Assembly: GCF_000719285.1 (NCBI RefSeq)
Contig: NZ_JOFS01000026.1
Coordinates: forward strand, 1 to 64,000
Source of the DNA: Streptomyces bicolor
Lineage (GTDB): Bacteria; Actinomycetota; Actinomycetes; Streptomycetales; Streptomycetaceae
Direction of reading: 5' to 3'
DNA length: 64,000 bases
Below, in pieces: positions 17,291-25,985 of the stretch. A program made the position numbers and the translations under genes. Numbering within the stretch: position 1 is the first letter of the stretch; each line of letters starts with the position of its first letter. The notes below the pieces were generated by a model. That model made no database searches. It saw only the letters and a program-made list of their open reading frames with translations, and was not told the origin of the DNA.

Positions 17291-17338
17291 CGACGCCTCC
17301 ATCAGCTCGGCAACGCGGCGCAGCAACCCCCACGGGGC

Positions 17339-18565
17339 CTACCGAATCGGCATACCCGACAACGTACGGGCGATCACCAGCCGCTGGATCTCACTCGTCC
17401 CCTCGAAGATCGTGTAGATGGCGCTGTCCCGGTGCATCCGCTCCACGGGGTACTCCCGCGTGTAGCCGTTGCCCCCAAGGATCTGTATCGCCTGGGCCGT
17501 GACCTTCTTCGCCGTCTCACTCGCGAACAGCTTCGACATCGACCCCTCGGCCGCGGTGAACGGCTTCCCGTTGATCGCCATCCAGGACGCCCGCCACACC
17601 AGCAGCCGCGCCGCATCGATCTGGGTCCGCATCTCCGCCAGCTGGAATGCCACCCCCTGGTTGTCGATGATCGGCCGTCCGAACTGCTCACGGGTCATCG
17701 CATAGTCGAGGGCGACCTCGTACGCGGCACGAGCGGTGCCGACGGCCATCGCACCGACGGCCGGCCGCGAAGCCTCGAACGTGGCCATCGCCGCGTTCTT
17801 CACCCGCTCGCCACCCGCCTTGGCCCGCTCACGGGCCCGCGCGAGGCGCTCGTCCAGCTTCTCCTTGCCGCCCAGCAGGCAGGAACCCGGCACCCGCACG
17901 TTGTCCAGGATGACCTCGGCGGTGTGCGAGGCACGGATGCCGTGCTTCTTGAACTTCTGCCCCTGGGACAAGCCCGGCGTGTTCGGCGGGACGATGAAGG
18001 ACGCGTGGCCCTTGGAGCCCAGCTCCGGGTCGACGACCGCGACGACCACGTGGACGTTGGCGATACCGCCGTTGGTCGCCCAGGTCTTCGTGCCGTTGAT
18101 CACCCACTCGTCCTTGGCCTCGTCGTACACGGCACGCGTACGCATCGAGGCCACGTCGGACCCGGCGTCGGGCTCGGAGGAGCAGAAGGCGGCGAGCTTG
18201 ACGTCGTTGGCGTCGCCGTACATCTGAGGCACCCAGGTGCCGATCTGCTCCTCGGTGCCGTTGGCCAGAACACCGACCGCGGCGAGACCGGTGCCGACGA
18301 TCGACAGGGCGATACCCGCGTCCCCCCAGAACAGCTCCTCCATCGCCATCGGGATGCCGAGACCGGTCTGGTCGAAGTACTGCTGGGCATAGAAGTCGAG
18401 CGAGTAGATGCCGACCTTCGCGGCCTCCTGGATGACCGGCCAGGGAGTCTCCTCACGCTCGTCCCATTCGGCGGCCGCGGGGCGGATCACGTCGGCGGCG
18501 AAGCCGTGCAGCCAGTCCCGCACCTCCTTCTGTTCGTCGTTGAGCTCCATGGTGAACTCGGCCAT
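17339..18565 (-). CDS. acyl-CoA dehydrogenase
   Basis: The 408-residue enzyme has all standard motifs of a homotetrameric acyl-CoA dehydrogenase: LAAFCSSEPDAGSDVASMRT, NGTKTWATNGGIANVHVVVA, the FAD/subunit contact QILGGNGYTREYPVERMHRD, and the C-terminal YTIFEGTSEIQRLVIARTL. It catalyses the first step of beta-oxidation of an acyl-CoA. It is divergent from a TetR gene; two TTACT-type sites lie just upstream of its start, so repression by that TetR is likely. Confidence 0.94.
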   Translation of the reverse strand: MAEFTMELNDEQKEVRDWLHGFAADVIRPAAAEWDEREETPWPVIQEAAKVGIYSLDFYAQQYFDQTGLGIPMAMEELFWGDAGIALSIVGTGLAAVGVLANGTEEQIGTWVPQMYGDANDVKLAAFCSSEPDAGSDVASMRTRAVYDEAKDEWVINGTKTWATNGGIANVHVVVAVVDPELGSKGHASFIVPPNTPGLSQGQKFKKHGIRASHTAEVILDNVRVPGSCLLGGKEKLDERLARARERAKAGGERVKNAAMATFEASRPAVGAMAVGTARAAYEVALDYAMTREQFGRPIIDNQGVAFQLAEMRTQIDAARLLVWRASWMAINGKPFTAAEGSMSKLFASETAKKVTAQAIQILGGNGYTREYPVERMHRDSAIYTIFEGTSEIQRLVIARTLSGMPIR

Positions 18566-18591
18566 GTCCCCTCCAGCGGCGGTACGTGCGT

Positions 18592-18629
18592 GTTACTAGC
18601 GGTAACCCTAGTTTGTTACTCGCTGGTAG
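18592..18629. promoter_or_regulatory. two TetR-type operator sites between acyl-CoA dehydrogenase and tetR
   Basis: GTTAC-TAGCG-GTAAC (18592-18606) is a perfect inverted repeat. A second, degenerate site TTACTCGCTGGTAG lies at 18616-18629. They are 27-64 bases upstream of the dehydrogenase start and in the divergent promoter of the TetR gene. Confidence 0.6.
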
Positions 18630-18735
18630 ATAAAGTCAACTCCCGATGACTCATCGACAGCCCATTCGATGGAAAGGGCATGCAGAGTGTTAGTTTGCGC
18701 AGGCGTCACCGATTCAGCACGGGTGGGGAGAGCAC

Positions 18736-19380
18736 ATGGACACCACACAGCGGACCGATCAGCAGCGGTCCGCCGACCGCCGTCGGCGCGAGCTGCTGGA
18801 GGCCGCCGACAGGGTGGTGCTGCGCGACGGCCCACAGGCCTCGATGAACGCCATCGCCGCGGAGGCGGGTATCACGAAGCCGATTCTGTACCGGCACTTC
18901 GGCGACAAGGGCGGACTTTACGCGGCGTTGGCCAAGCGGCACACCGACGCCCTGCTGGATTCACTGAGGGCGGCGCTGGATGCCCCCGCGGACCGGCGGG
19001 AGCGCGTCGAGTCCACGTTGGACACCTACCTCGCCGCGATCGAGGCACGGCCTCAGGTGTACCGGTTCCTGATGCATCCGGCGGAGGGCGGCCAGGTGGG
19101 GGACCAGGGGTTCGACGTCGGTAAGCACTCCGCGCCGTTGCTCCGCAGGATGGGCGAGGAGTTGGCGACCGTCATCGAGGAGCGGCTGGATCTCGGGCCG
19201 GGGAGTCAGCAGCTGGCTCGGGTGTGGGGGCACGGGATAGTCGGGATGATGCACGCTGCCGGTGACTGGTGGCTGGGGGAACGGCCGTGCTCGCGGGCGG
19301 AGTTGGTGCGTAGTTTGGCCGACCTGTTGTGGGGGCGGTTGGCTGCCGCCGGGGACAAGATGGGCGGTCCGGGGTTCTGA
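18736..19380 (+). CDS. TetR-family transcriptional regulator
   Basis: A 214-residue TetR repressor: the N-terminal helix-turn-helix MNAIAAEAGITKPILYRHFGDKGGLYAAL (about residues 35-65) is followed by an all-helical ligand domain. It is divergent from the acyl-CoA dehydrogenase gene and two inverted-repeat sites lie between them, which suggests repression of that gene with relief by an acyl-CoA or acid. The ATG follows GGGGAG. Confidence 0.92.
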   Translation: MDTTQRTDQQRSADRRRRELLEAADRVVLRDGPQASMNAIAAEAGITKPILYRHFGDKGGLYAALAKRHTDALLDSLRAALDAPADRRERVESTLDTYLAAIEARPQVYRFLMHPAEGGQVGDQGFDVGKHSAPLLRRMGEELATVIEERLDLGPGSQQLARVWGHGIVGMMHAAGDWWLGERPCSRAELVRSLADLLWGRLAAAGDKMGGPGF

Positions 19381-19397
19381 CGGTCGCTTTCCGTCTA

Positions 19398-19465
19398 CCG
19401 GCCGGTGGGGGCTGGTCGCGCCCACGCGGCGGAGCCGCAGTCGATACAGCCCCGCGCCCCTAGAT
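19398..19465. repeat. dispersed Streptomyces intergenic repeat with nested hairpins
   Basis: GGGGCTG (19408-19414) pairs with CAGCCCC (19447-19453), enclosing a GCGGC-gga-GCCGC hairpin (19426-19438). The reverse complement closely matches 51339-51436 apart from an extra 40-base element there. It sits between tetR and def, which converge, so it may double as a terminator. Confidence 0.65.
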
Positions 19466-20014
19466 GGATGCCCCCGCCCGGCGCCAAGAGGCTCGGGCCA
19501 CCTGTCGCATCAGGCGGCGGTGGCGCCAACCCGTCACGCGGTCCGCGTACACCGTGCCCTCCAAGTGATCGCACTCGTGCTGCAGGCACCTCGCGAAGAA
19601 ACCCGTGCCGTGAATCGTCACCGGCTCCCCGGTCATCGTGAAACCCTCGACCACCGCATGGTCGTATCGCTCTGTCCCCGCCTCCAGCCCCGGCAGGGAC
19701 AGGCACCCCTCCGGACCCCGGATCACCACCCCGTCCGTCTCCACCAGCCGTGGGTTCACCACATGGCCGAGGTGTCGTACGTCCTCGTCGTCGGGGCAGT
19801 CGTACACGAACACCCGCAGCGGCTCCCCCACCTGGTTCGCGGCGAGGCCGACACCCTGGGCCGCGTACATCGTGGCGAACAGGTCCTCCACCAGCGCCGC
19901 CAGTTCGGGGCCGAAGTCGGTTACCTCCCGGCACTGCTCGCGCAGCGCCGCGTCGCCGAGCAGGGTGAGAGGCCGGACGCGCCCGTTGGTGCCCGGAATG
20001 GTGCCGTTACGCAT
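19460..20014 (-). CDS. def: peptide deformylase
   Basis: The 184-residue metalloenzyme removes the formyl group from nascent proteins. All three signature motifs are present: GVGLAANQVG (residues 54-63), EGCLS (102-106, metal ligand C104) and HECDH (146-150, metal ligands H146 and H150 with catalytic E147). Length and motifs fit a functional type I enzyme. Streptomyces usually encode several paralogues, so this may be an accessory copy. It is divergent from murT. Confidence 0.95.
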   Translation of the reverse strand: MRNGTIPGTNGRVRPLTLLGDAALREQCREVTDFGPELAALVEDLFATMYAAQGVGLAANQVGEPLRVFVYDCPDDEDVRHLGHVVNPRLVETDGVVIRGPEGCLSLPGLEAGTERYDHAVVEGFTMTGEPVTIHGTGFFARCLQHECDHLEGTVYADRVTGWRHRRLMRQVARASWRRAGASI

Positions 20015-20126
20015 GGTCGCAAGGGTACGGCGATTCGGGAGTGCGAATGGATCTCGATAGGCTGACCACCACCACGTTGCCGACAGGCTTCAGACGCGGT
20101 GCGTACGCAAGGAGGATCGAGAACTG

Positions 20127-21365
20127 ATGGCAGGCAACTCGGACCCGCTCACGCCGCGGGCCAAGCTCGCCGTGACCGCGGGCAAGGCGGTCGCGGCGGC
20201 ATCGCGCGCCGCGGGGCGCGGCAGCGGTTCGGTGATCGGCGGCCGGGTGGCACTGAAACTCGACCCCGACCTCCTCGCGCGGCTCGCGCAGAACCTGGAC
20301 GTGGTCCTCGTCTCGGCGACCAACGGCAAGACCACGACGACCCGGCTGATCGCGGAGGCCCTGCGGGCCGCCGGGCCGGTCGTCTCCAACGCCCTCGGTG
20401 CCAACATGCCCGCCGGTATCACCTCGGCGCTGGCCGGCGGCTCGGAGGCGCGGTACGGCGTCATCGAGGTCGACGAGAAGTACCTCGCGGGCGTCGCCCG
20501 GGACACCGACCCGAAGTGCATCGCGCTGCTCAACCTCTCCCGTGACCAGCTGGACCGCGCCGCCGAGACCCGGATGCTGGCCGAGAACTGGCGCGAGGGG
20601 CTCGCGGGGTCGAAGGCCGTGATCGTCGCCAACGCCGACGACCCGCTGGTCGTGTGGGCCGCTTCCTCGTCCCCGAATGTGATCTGGGTCGCCGCCGGGC
20701 AGATGTGGAAGGACGACGCCTGGTCCTGCCCGTCCTGCGGTGGCGTGATGCAGCGGCCGGGCGATGACTGGTTCTGCGGTGAGTGCGGCTTCCGGCGACC
20801 GACGCCGAGCTGGGCGCTGTCCGGGGATCATGTGCTCGACCCGCACGGCTCCGCCTGGCCCATTCATCTGCAGCTGCCCGGGCGCGCCAACAAGGCCAAC
20901 GCGGCCTCCTCCGCTGCCGTGGCCGCCGTGTTCGGGGTGCCGCCGCAGGTCGCGCTGGAGCGGATGTACCAGGTGCAGGCCGTCGCCGGCCGGTACGACG
21001 TCGTGCAGTTCCAGGAGCGGGATCTGCGCCTGCTCCTCGCCAAGAACCCGGCCGGCTGGCTCGAGACCTTCTCCCTCATCGACCCGCCGCCGACCCCGGT
21101 GATCCTCTCCGTCAACGCGCGCGGCGCCGACGGCACCGACACCTCGTGGCTGTGGGACGTCGACTACACGCGGCTGTCCGGGCACCCGATCTGTGTCATC
21201 GGCGACCGCAAGCTCGACCTCGCGGTGCGCCTGGAGGTCGCGAACCAGCAGTTCCAGGTCTGCGAGAACCTCGACCAGGCCGTGCAGGCGTGCCCGCCGG
21301 GCCGCATCGAGGTCATCGCCAACTACACGGCGTTCCAGGACCTGCGCCGCCGCGTCGGCAACTGA
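20127..21365 (+). CDS. murT: lipid II amidotransferase subunit MurT (Mur ligase family)
   Basis: MurT activates the D-glutamate carboxylate of lipid II with ATP so that GatD-derived ammonia can amidate it. The 412-residue protein has the Mur ligase P-loop SATNGKTTTT (about residues 63-72). A four-cysteine zinc ribbon inserted at about 202-224 (CPSCGG and CGECG) is typical of MurT and absent from MurC-F. The C terminus is the DUF1727 domain. An AGGAGG precedes the ATG. gatD follows after 24 bases. Confidence 0.94.
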   Translation: MAGNSDPLTPRAKLAVTAGKAVAAASRAAGRGSGSVIGGRVALKLDPDLLARLAQNLDVVLVSATNGKTTTTRLIAEALRAAGPVVSNALGANMPAGITSALAGGSEARYGVIEVDEKYLAGVARDTDPKCIALLNLSRDQLDRAAETRMLAENWREGLAGSKAVIVANADDPLVVWAASSSPNVIWVAAGQMWKDDAWSCPSCGGVMQRPGDDWFCGECGFRRPTPSWALSGDHVLDPHGSAWPIHLQLPGRANKANAASSAAVAAVFGVPPQVALERMYQVQAVAGRYDVVQFQERDLRLLLAKNPAGWLETFSLIDPPPTPVILSVNARGADGTDTSWLWDVDYTRLSGHPICVIGDRKLDLAVRLEVANQQFQVCENLDQAVQACPPGRIEVIANYTAFQDLRRRVGN

Positions 21366-21389
21366 GCCAAGAGACTTCAGGGGACTTAA

Positions 21390-22121
21390 GTGAGCGACAA
21401 CCAACTGCGGGTCGTCTGGATCTACCCGGACCTGCTCAGCACCTACGGCGACCAGGGCAACGTCCTGGTCGTGGAGCGCCGGGCGCGGCAGCGCGGGCTC
21501 GACGTGGCCCGCCTCGACGTGCGCAGCGACCAGCCCATCCCGACCTCCGGCGACATCTACCTGATCGGCGGCGGCGAGGACCGTCCGCAGCGGCTGGCGG
21601 CCGAGCGGCTGCGCCGGGACGGCGGTCTGCACCGGGCCGTGGAGAACGGCGCCATCGTGTTCTCGGTGTGTGCCGGGTATCAGATCCTCGGCCACGAGTT
21701 CATCAACGACCTCGGTCAGCGCGAGCCCGGCCTCGGGCTGATCGACGTGGTGTCCGTACGGGGTGAGGGCGAGCGGTGCGTCGGTGACGTGCTCGCCGAC
21801 ATCGACCCGCGCCTCGGCCTGCCCCCGCTGACCGGCTTCGAGAACCACCAGGGCGTCACGCACCTCGGCCCCACCGCCCGCCCCTTCGCCCAGGTCCGCC
21901 TCGGCAACGGCAACGGCACGGGCGACGGCACGGAGGGGGCGTACAACGACACCGTCTTCGGTACGTACATGCACGGCCCGGTGCTGGCGCGCAACCCGCT
22001 GATCGCCGACCTGCTGCTGAAGCTGGCGCTCGACGTGAACGCGCTGCCGCCGACCGACGACCGCTGGTACGAGGCGCTGCGGGGCGAGCGCATCGCGGCC
22101 GCGCAGCAGCAGCCCGCGTGA
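21390..22121 (+). CDS. gatD: lipid II glutamine amidotransferase subunit GatD
   Basis: GatD hydrolyses glutamine and passes ammonia to MurT, which together amidate the D-isoglutamate of lipid II, a step needed for cross-linking. The 243-residue class I amidotransferase has its nucleophile at C94 in SVCAGYQILGHEF and its histidine in TYMHGPVLARNP. The start is a GTG after AGGGGA. It is translated from the murT operon. A large inverted repeat (22196-22240) after the stop may end the transcript. Confidence 0.93.
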   Translation: MSDNQLRVVWIYPDLLSTYGDQGNVLVVERRARQRGLDVARLDVRSDQPIPTSGDIYLIGGGEDRPQRLAAERLRRDGGLHRAVENGAIVFSVCAGYQILGHEFINDLGQREPGLGLIDVVSVRGEGERCVGDVLADIDPRLGLPPLTGFENHQGVTHLGPTARPFAQVRLGNGNGTGDGTEGAYNDTVFGTYMHGPVLARNPLIADLLLKLALDVNALPPTDDRWYEALRGERIAAAQQQPA

Positions 22122-22195
22122 ACACCGGGGCGCGGCAGCCCGCCTGACGGTCCGTGCATCCGGCTGCCGGCCTGCCGTAACCAGCCCGTCTGACG

Positions 22196-22240
22196 GTGCG
22201 TCCGCACAGGTGAGCGGGGTCGTCCAGCAGGCGGACGCAC
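22196..22240. terminator. inverted repeat downstream of gatD
   Basis: GTGCGTCCGC (22196-22205) pairs perfectly with GCGGACGCAC (22231-22240) across a 25-base loop, about 75 bases after the gatD stop and 97 before pfkA. It has no T run. It is a candidate terminator or leader structure of pfkA. Confidence 0.5.
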
Positions 22241-22336
22241 GGTTCGGCCCCGCCCCCCGATGCCGCTAGGGTGGCGGGGATTCGAGCCGGACAGCGTGGT
22301 CCGGTCCCGGCCCACGTGGAGAAGGTTTTTCGGGCT

Positions 22337-23362
22337 ATGCGCATTGGTGTCCTCACGTCCGGCGGCGACTGCCCCGGCCTGAACGCCGTCATCCGGTCCG
22401 TCGTGCACCGCGCAGTCGTCGACCACGGCGACGAGGTCATCGGCTTCCGGGACGGCTGGAAGGGCCTCCTTGAGTGCGACTACCTCAAGCTCGACCTCGA
22501 CGCGGTGGGTGGCATCCTCGCCCGCGGCGGCACGATCCTCGGTTCCTCCCGGGTCCAGCCCTCCCATCTGCGGGACGGTGTGGAGCGGGCCAAGGGCCAT
22601 GTCGAGGAGCTCGGCCTCGACGCGATCATCCCGATCGGCGGCGAGGGCACGCTGAAGGCGGCCCGGCTGATGTCGGACAGCGGCCTGCCCGTCGTGGGTG
22701 TGCCGAAGACCATCGACAACGACATCGCGGTCACGGATGTCACCTTCGGGTTCGACACCGCGGTGACGGTGGCGACCGAGGCGCTGGACCGGCTCAAGAC
22801 CACCGCCGAGTCCCACCAGCGGGTGCTGGTGGTCGAGGTCATGGGGCGGCACACCGGCTGGATCGCGCTGCACTCCGGCATGGCGGCCGGCGCGCACGCC
22901 ATCGTCGTACCGGAACGGCCCTTCGACATCGAGGAGTTGACCCGGGTCGTCGGGGAGCGGTTCGAGGCGGGCAAGCGCTTCGCGATCGTCGTGGCGGCGG
23001 AGGGCGCCAAGCCGCGGGCCGGGACCATGGAGTTCGACGAGGGCGGCAAGGACATCTACGGGCACGAGCGGTTCGCCGGGATCGCGCGGCAGCTGTCCAT
23101 CGAGCTGGAGGAGCGGCTCGGCAAGGAGGCGCGGCCGGTGATTCTGGGGCATGTGCAGCGGGGTGGCACGCCTACCGCGTACGACCGGGTGCTGGCGACG
23201 CGGTTCGGGTGGCATGCGGTGGAGGCGGTGCACCGTGGGGAGTTCGGTCACATGACGGCGCTGCAGGGGACCGACATCGTGATGGTGCCGCTGGCTGAGG
23301 CCGTGGAGACGTTGAAGACGGTTCCGGCGGATCGGTACGACGAGGCGGAGTGCGTGCTGTAG
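22337..23362 (+). CDS. pfkA: ATP-dependent 6-phosphofructokinase
   Basis: The 341-residue glycolytic enzyme phosphorylates fructose 6-phosphate. It starts MRIGVLTSGGDCPGLNAVIR, the ATP-binding motif. GGEGT near residues 101-105 has glycine, not aspartate, at the position that decides ATP over pyrophosphate. PKTIDNDI and MGRHTGWIAL are the sugar-phosphate and catalytic motifs. The ATG at 22337 begins the conserved fold directly. Streptomyces carry several pfkA paralogues; the regional order suggests the one called pfkA3 in S. coelicolor, from memory. Confidence 0.93.
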   Translation: MRIGVLTSGGDCPGLNAVIRSVVHRAVVDHGDEVIGFRDGWKGLLECDYLKLDLDAVGGILARGGTILGSSRVQPSHLRDGVERAKGHVEELGLDAIIPIGGEGTLKAARLMSDSGLPVVGVPKTIDNDIAVTDVTFGFDTAVTVATEALDRLKTTAESHQRVLVVEVMGRHTGWIALHSGMAAGAHAIVVPERPFDIEELTRVVGERFEAGKRFAIVVAAEGAKPRAGTMEFDEGGKDIYGHERFAGIARQLSIELEERLGKEARPVILGHVQRGGTPTAYDRVLATRFGWHAVEAVHRGEFGHMTALQGTDIVMVPLAEAVETLKTVPADRYDEAECVL

Positions 23363-23419
23363 GGGTCTCGCCGTAGGGGTTCTGTTTACAGCCCCGCATC
23401 CCTGAGGGGCGCGCTGCAG

Positions 23420-23451
23420 CTGCCCCCGGTCGAAAGCTCGGTCGGGGGCAG
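23420..23451 (+). terminator. stem-loop downstream of pfkA
   Basis: CTGCCCCCG (23420-23428) pairs with CGGGGGCAG (23443-23451) and is followed by TTCTAGTCT. It lies 58 bases after the pfkA stop and just before the CtaG-like gene. Confidence 0.65.
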
Positions 23452-23505
23452 TTCTAGTCTGTGGGGGACAGACAGCGCACAACCCCACGAATCAGGAGCC
23501 GCCGG

Positions 23506-24456
23506 ATGGATCACAGCGGGCACGGCATGATGATGGATCTGCCGCCGTTCACGCTGGGGCGGGGACTTCAGTGGTCGGCCGACCCGTTCTTTCTCGTCGC
23601 CTGCCTGGTGGGGATCGCGCTGTATGCGTGGGGCGTCGTGCGGCTGCGGCGGCGGGGGGATTCGTGGCCCGTGGGGCGGACGGTCTCGTACGTCATCGGG
23701 GTGCTGTCGGTGATGCTCGTGATGTGCACCGGGCTGAACGACTACGGGATGGTCATGTTCAGCGTGCACATGGTGCAGCACATGGTGATCAGCATGCTGT
23801 CGCCGATCCTCATCCTGCTCGGCGCCCCGGTCACGCTCGCCCTGCGTGCGCTGCCGCCGGCGGGACGTGGACGCAAGGGGCCGCGCGAGTTGCTGCTGGC
23901 TCTGCTGCACAGCCGGTACATGCGGATCATCACGCATCCGGCGTTCACCATCCCGCTGTTCATCGCCAGTCTCTACGCGCTGTACTTCACGCCGCTGTTC
24001 GACTTCCTGATGGGCTCCAAGCCGGGGCACATCGCGATGATGGTGCATTTCCTCGCCGTGGGCGTGATGTTCTTCTGGCCGATCATCGGCGTGGATCCCG
24101 GTCCGCATCGGCCGGGGTATCTCATGCGGATGCTGGAGCTGTTCGCGGGAATGCCGTTCCACGCGTTCTTCGGCATCGCGTTGATGATGGCGTCGGAGCC
24201 GATGGTCGAGACGTTCAAGAACCCGCCCGCCTCGCTCGGTATCGAGGCCCTCGCGGACCAGAACGCGGCCGGCGGTATCGCCTGGGCGTTCAGTGAGATT
24301 CCGTCCGTACTGGTGCTGATCGCACTGCTGTTCCAGTGGTATCGCTCGGAGCAGCGGCAGGCCCGGCGTTTGGACCGCGCCGCCGACCGGGACGGTGACA
24401 AGGAACTCGAGGCGTACAACGCCTATTTGGCCTCATTGAACGCACGCGGAAACTGA
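23506..24456 (+). CDS. cytochrome c oxidase assembly factor, CtaG (caa3) family membrane protein
   Basis: A 316-residue protein with about seven membrane segments. It begins with the His/Met-rich MDHSGHGMMMD and contains HMVQHMVISMLSPILILLGAP, where conserved histidines sit in membrane helices as expected for copper handling during cytochrome oxidase assembly. The ATG at 23506 follows AGGAG. It may act in copper insertion into the CuB site. It stands alone between pfkA and the lipoprotein gene. Confidence 0.88.
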   Translation: MDHSGHGMMMDLPPFTLGRGLQWSADPFFLVACLVGIALYAWGVVRLRRRGDSWPVGRTVSYVIGVLSVMLVMCTGLNDYGMVMFSVHMVQHMVISMLSPILILLGAPVTLALRALPPAGRGRKGPRELLLALLHSRYMRIITHPAFTIPLFIASLYALYFTPLFDFLMGSKPGHIAMMVHFLAVGVMFFWPIIGVDPGPHRPGYLMRMLELFAGMPFHAFFGIALMMASEPMVETFKNPPASLGIEALADQNAAGGIAWAFSEIPSVLVLIALLFQWYRSEQRQARRLDRAADRDGDKELEAYNAYLASLNARGN

Positions 24457-24523
24457 CGAAACCGAAAGGCTTCGCCTTTCAGTAGCATGAAGCGCGTCGG
24501 GGGAACCGCCGGGGGGAGCGGTA

Positions 24524-25945
24524 ATGGCGCTTCGTGTGTTCGTACGCAGGGTCGGGAAATCGGTGATTCGGAGGATCGCCGTCCTGTTGGTGTTCGTTCT
24601 GGCGCTCAGTGGATGCGATCGGGACACACCGTTGGTCATGGTGAAAGCCGTCGCCGCGGGGGTTCCCTCGCTCGCGCCCTTCTTCGACGAGGGCCAGGGG
24701 CTGGGGCGGGACCAGCAGGTCAGGGCGCAGACGGCGCACGGCGGACTGCAGCAGGGCGACACTCCTGGCCTGTACGGGGGATCCAAGCAGCCGACGGTCT
24801 GTGACGTCGTACGGCTCAAGGAGTTTCTCAGCGATCCCGCCAATGAGCGGAAGGCACAGGCATGGGCAGCCGCGCTCTCCGTCACCACGGCCGAGATTCC
24901 CGGCTTTCTCGACCGCCTCACTCCCGTTCTCCTGCGTCACGACACTCTCGTGAAGAATCACGACTACAAGAAGGGGAAGGCCGCCCCCTTCAACGCGTTG
25001 CTGCAGGCGGGAATCGCGATTCTCGTCGATGCGGACGGCCTTCCCGCCGTGAAGTGCTCGTGCGGAAATCCGCTGCGGCCCTTCGAGGGTGACACGACCG
25101 GGATAAAGGTCGAGTTCGACGACCGCAACGAGGAGTGGAAGGGATACGAGAAAACATCCGTGGTGGCCATACGGCCCGCGACACGGATATTGGAGCGGCT
25201 CGCGCTCGTCGACGTCGAGGAGCCGGAGCGGGGCATCAACCGTCCCGTCGGCACCACGGGCGAGAAGGACACGACGTTCGACACGCGCGAGCGGCGCGCG
25301 GTGCCCGACCTCGCCGGGGCGACGTTCGGTCAGGCCGGCCGGAAGCTGGCCGACAAGGGCCTGGCGGTCGCCTTCGAGGGCGGCGGGCTGCCGCCGGACG
25401 GCGCCCGGGTCACGGCGTCTGATCCGCCGGCCGGGACCGAGCTGCGGTTCGGGGAGTACGTGACGTTGAGCGTGGCCGGGGAGAGCTCCGGTGGCTCGGC
25501 AGGTGGAACGACATCCACTCCCCCGGGTTCGGGGACGACATCTCAGCCCACGAAGGATCCGTCGGGCTCCACGCCGTCATCGTCCTCGCCGTCCCCCTCG
25601 ACCCCGCCGCCCTCCTCCTCCGGACCGGGCAGCTCCGGGCCCGGCAGTTCCGGGCCCAGCAGCCCTGGTCCCACCAACGGGCCCCCTTCCTCGGGTCCGT
25701 CGTCCTCCGCAGCGCCGCCCACCTCCGCTCCGCCCCCGTCGACCAAGGACCCCACCACCAGCTCACCGCCGCCCGTGACCAGCTCACCACCGCAGACCAC
25801 CAGCTCGCCCCCGACCAGCGCCCCGGTCACCAGCAGCGCGCCGCCGCCCGAGACGAGCGCGCCGGTCACGACCGACCCGGCGACCGGTGTGCCGTCCACC
25901 GACGGGCCGTCCACCGATGGGCCCGCCTTCAGCACGACCGCCTAG
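24524..25945 (+). CDS. lipoprotein with DUF6777-like domain, PASTA domain and Ser/Pro/Thr-rich tail
   Basis: The 473-residue product has a lipoprotein signal with lipobox LSGC (acylated C31). A globular domain (about 35-255) matches what I remember as DUF6777 (YGGSKQPTVCDVVRLKEFL, KCSCGNPL). One PASTA-like module (about 258-322, VPDLAGATFGQAGRKLADKG) is followed by a disordered Ser/Pro/Thr/Gly tail (about 323-473). PASTA modules bind peptidoglycan fragments or beta-lactams, so this is probably a surface wall-sensing or anchoring protein. A Ser/Thr kinase gene follows after 40 bases and itself has no PASTA module. Confidence 0.85.
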   Translation: MALRVFVRRVGKSVIRRIAVLLVFVLALSGCDRDTPLVMVKAVAAGVPSLAPFFDEGQGLGRDQQVRAQTAHGGLQQGDTPGLYGGSKQPTVCDVVRLKEFLSDPANERKAQAWAAALSVTTAEIPGFLDRLTPVLLRHDTLVKNHDYKKGKAAPFNALLQAGIAILVDADGLPAVKCSCGNPLRPFEGDTTGIKVEFDDRNEEWKGYEKTSVVAIRPATRILERLALVDVEEPERGINRPVGTTGEKDTTFDTRERRAVPDLAGATFGQAGRKLADKGLAVAFEGGGLPPDGARVTASDPPAGTELRFGEYVTLSVAGESSGGSAGGTTSTPPGSGTTSQPTKDPSGSTPSSSSPSPSTPPPSSSGPGSSGPGSSGPSSPGPTNGPPSSGPSSSAAPPTSAPPPSTKDPTTSSPPPVTSSPPQTTSSPPTSAPVTSSAPPPETSAPVTTDPATGVPSTDGPSTDGPAFSTTA

Positions 25946-25985
25946 CAACGACCGCAGCGCCCCCGCAGAACCCGGGAGTCACCGG

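Noticed and set aside
17159..18649. 496-codon frame antisense to the acyl-CoA dehydrogenase
   Set aside because: It is an antisense shadow; the dehydrogenase motifs on the other strand are complete.
21716..23488. 590-codon frame antisense to gatD and pfkA
   Set aside because: It crosses two well-supported genes and a terminator-like hairpin and has no domain.
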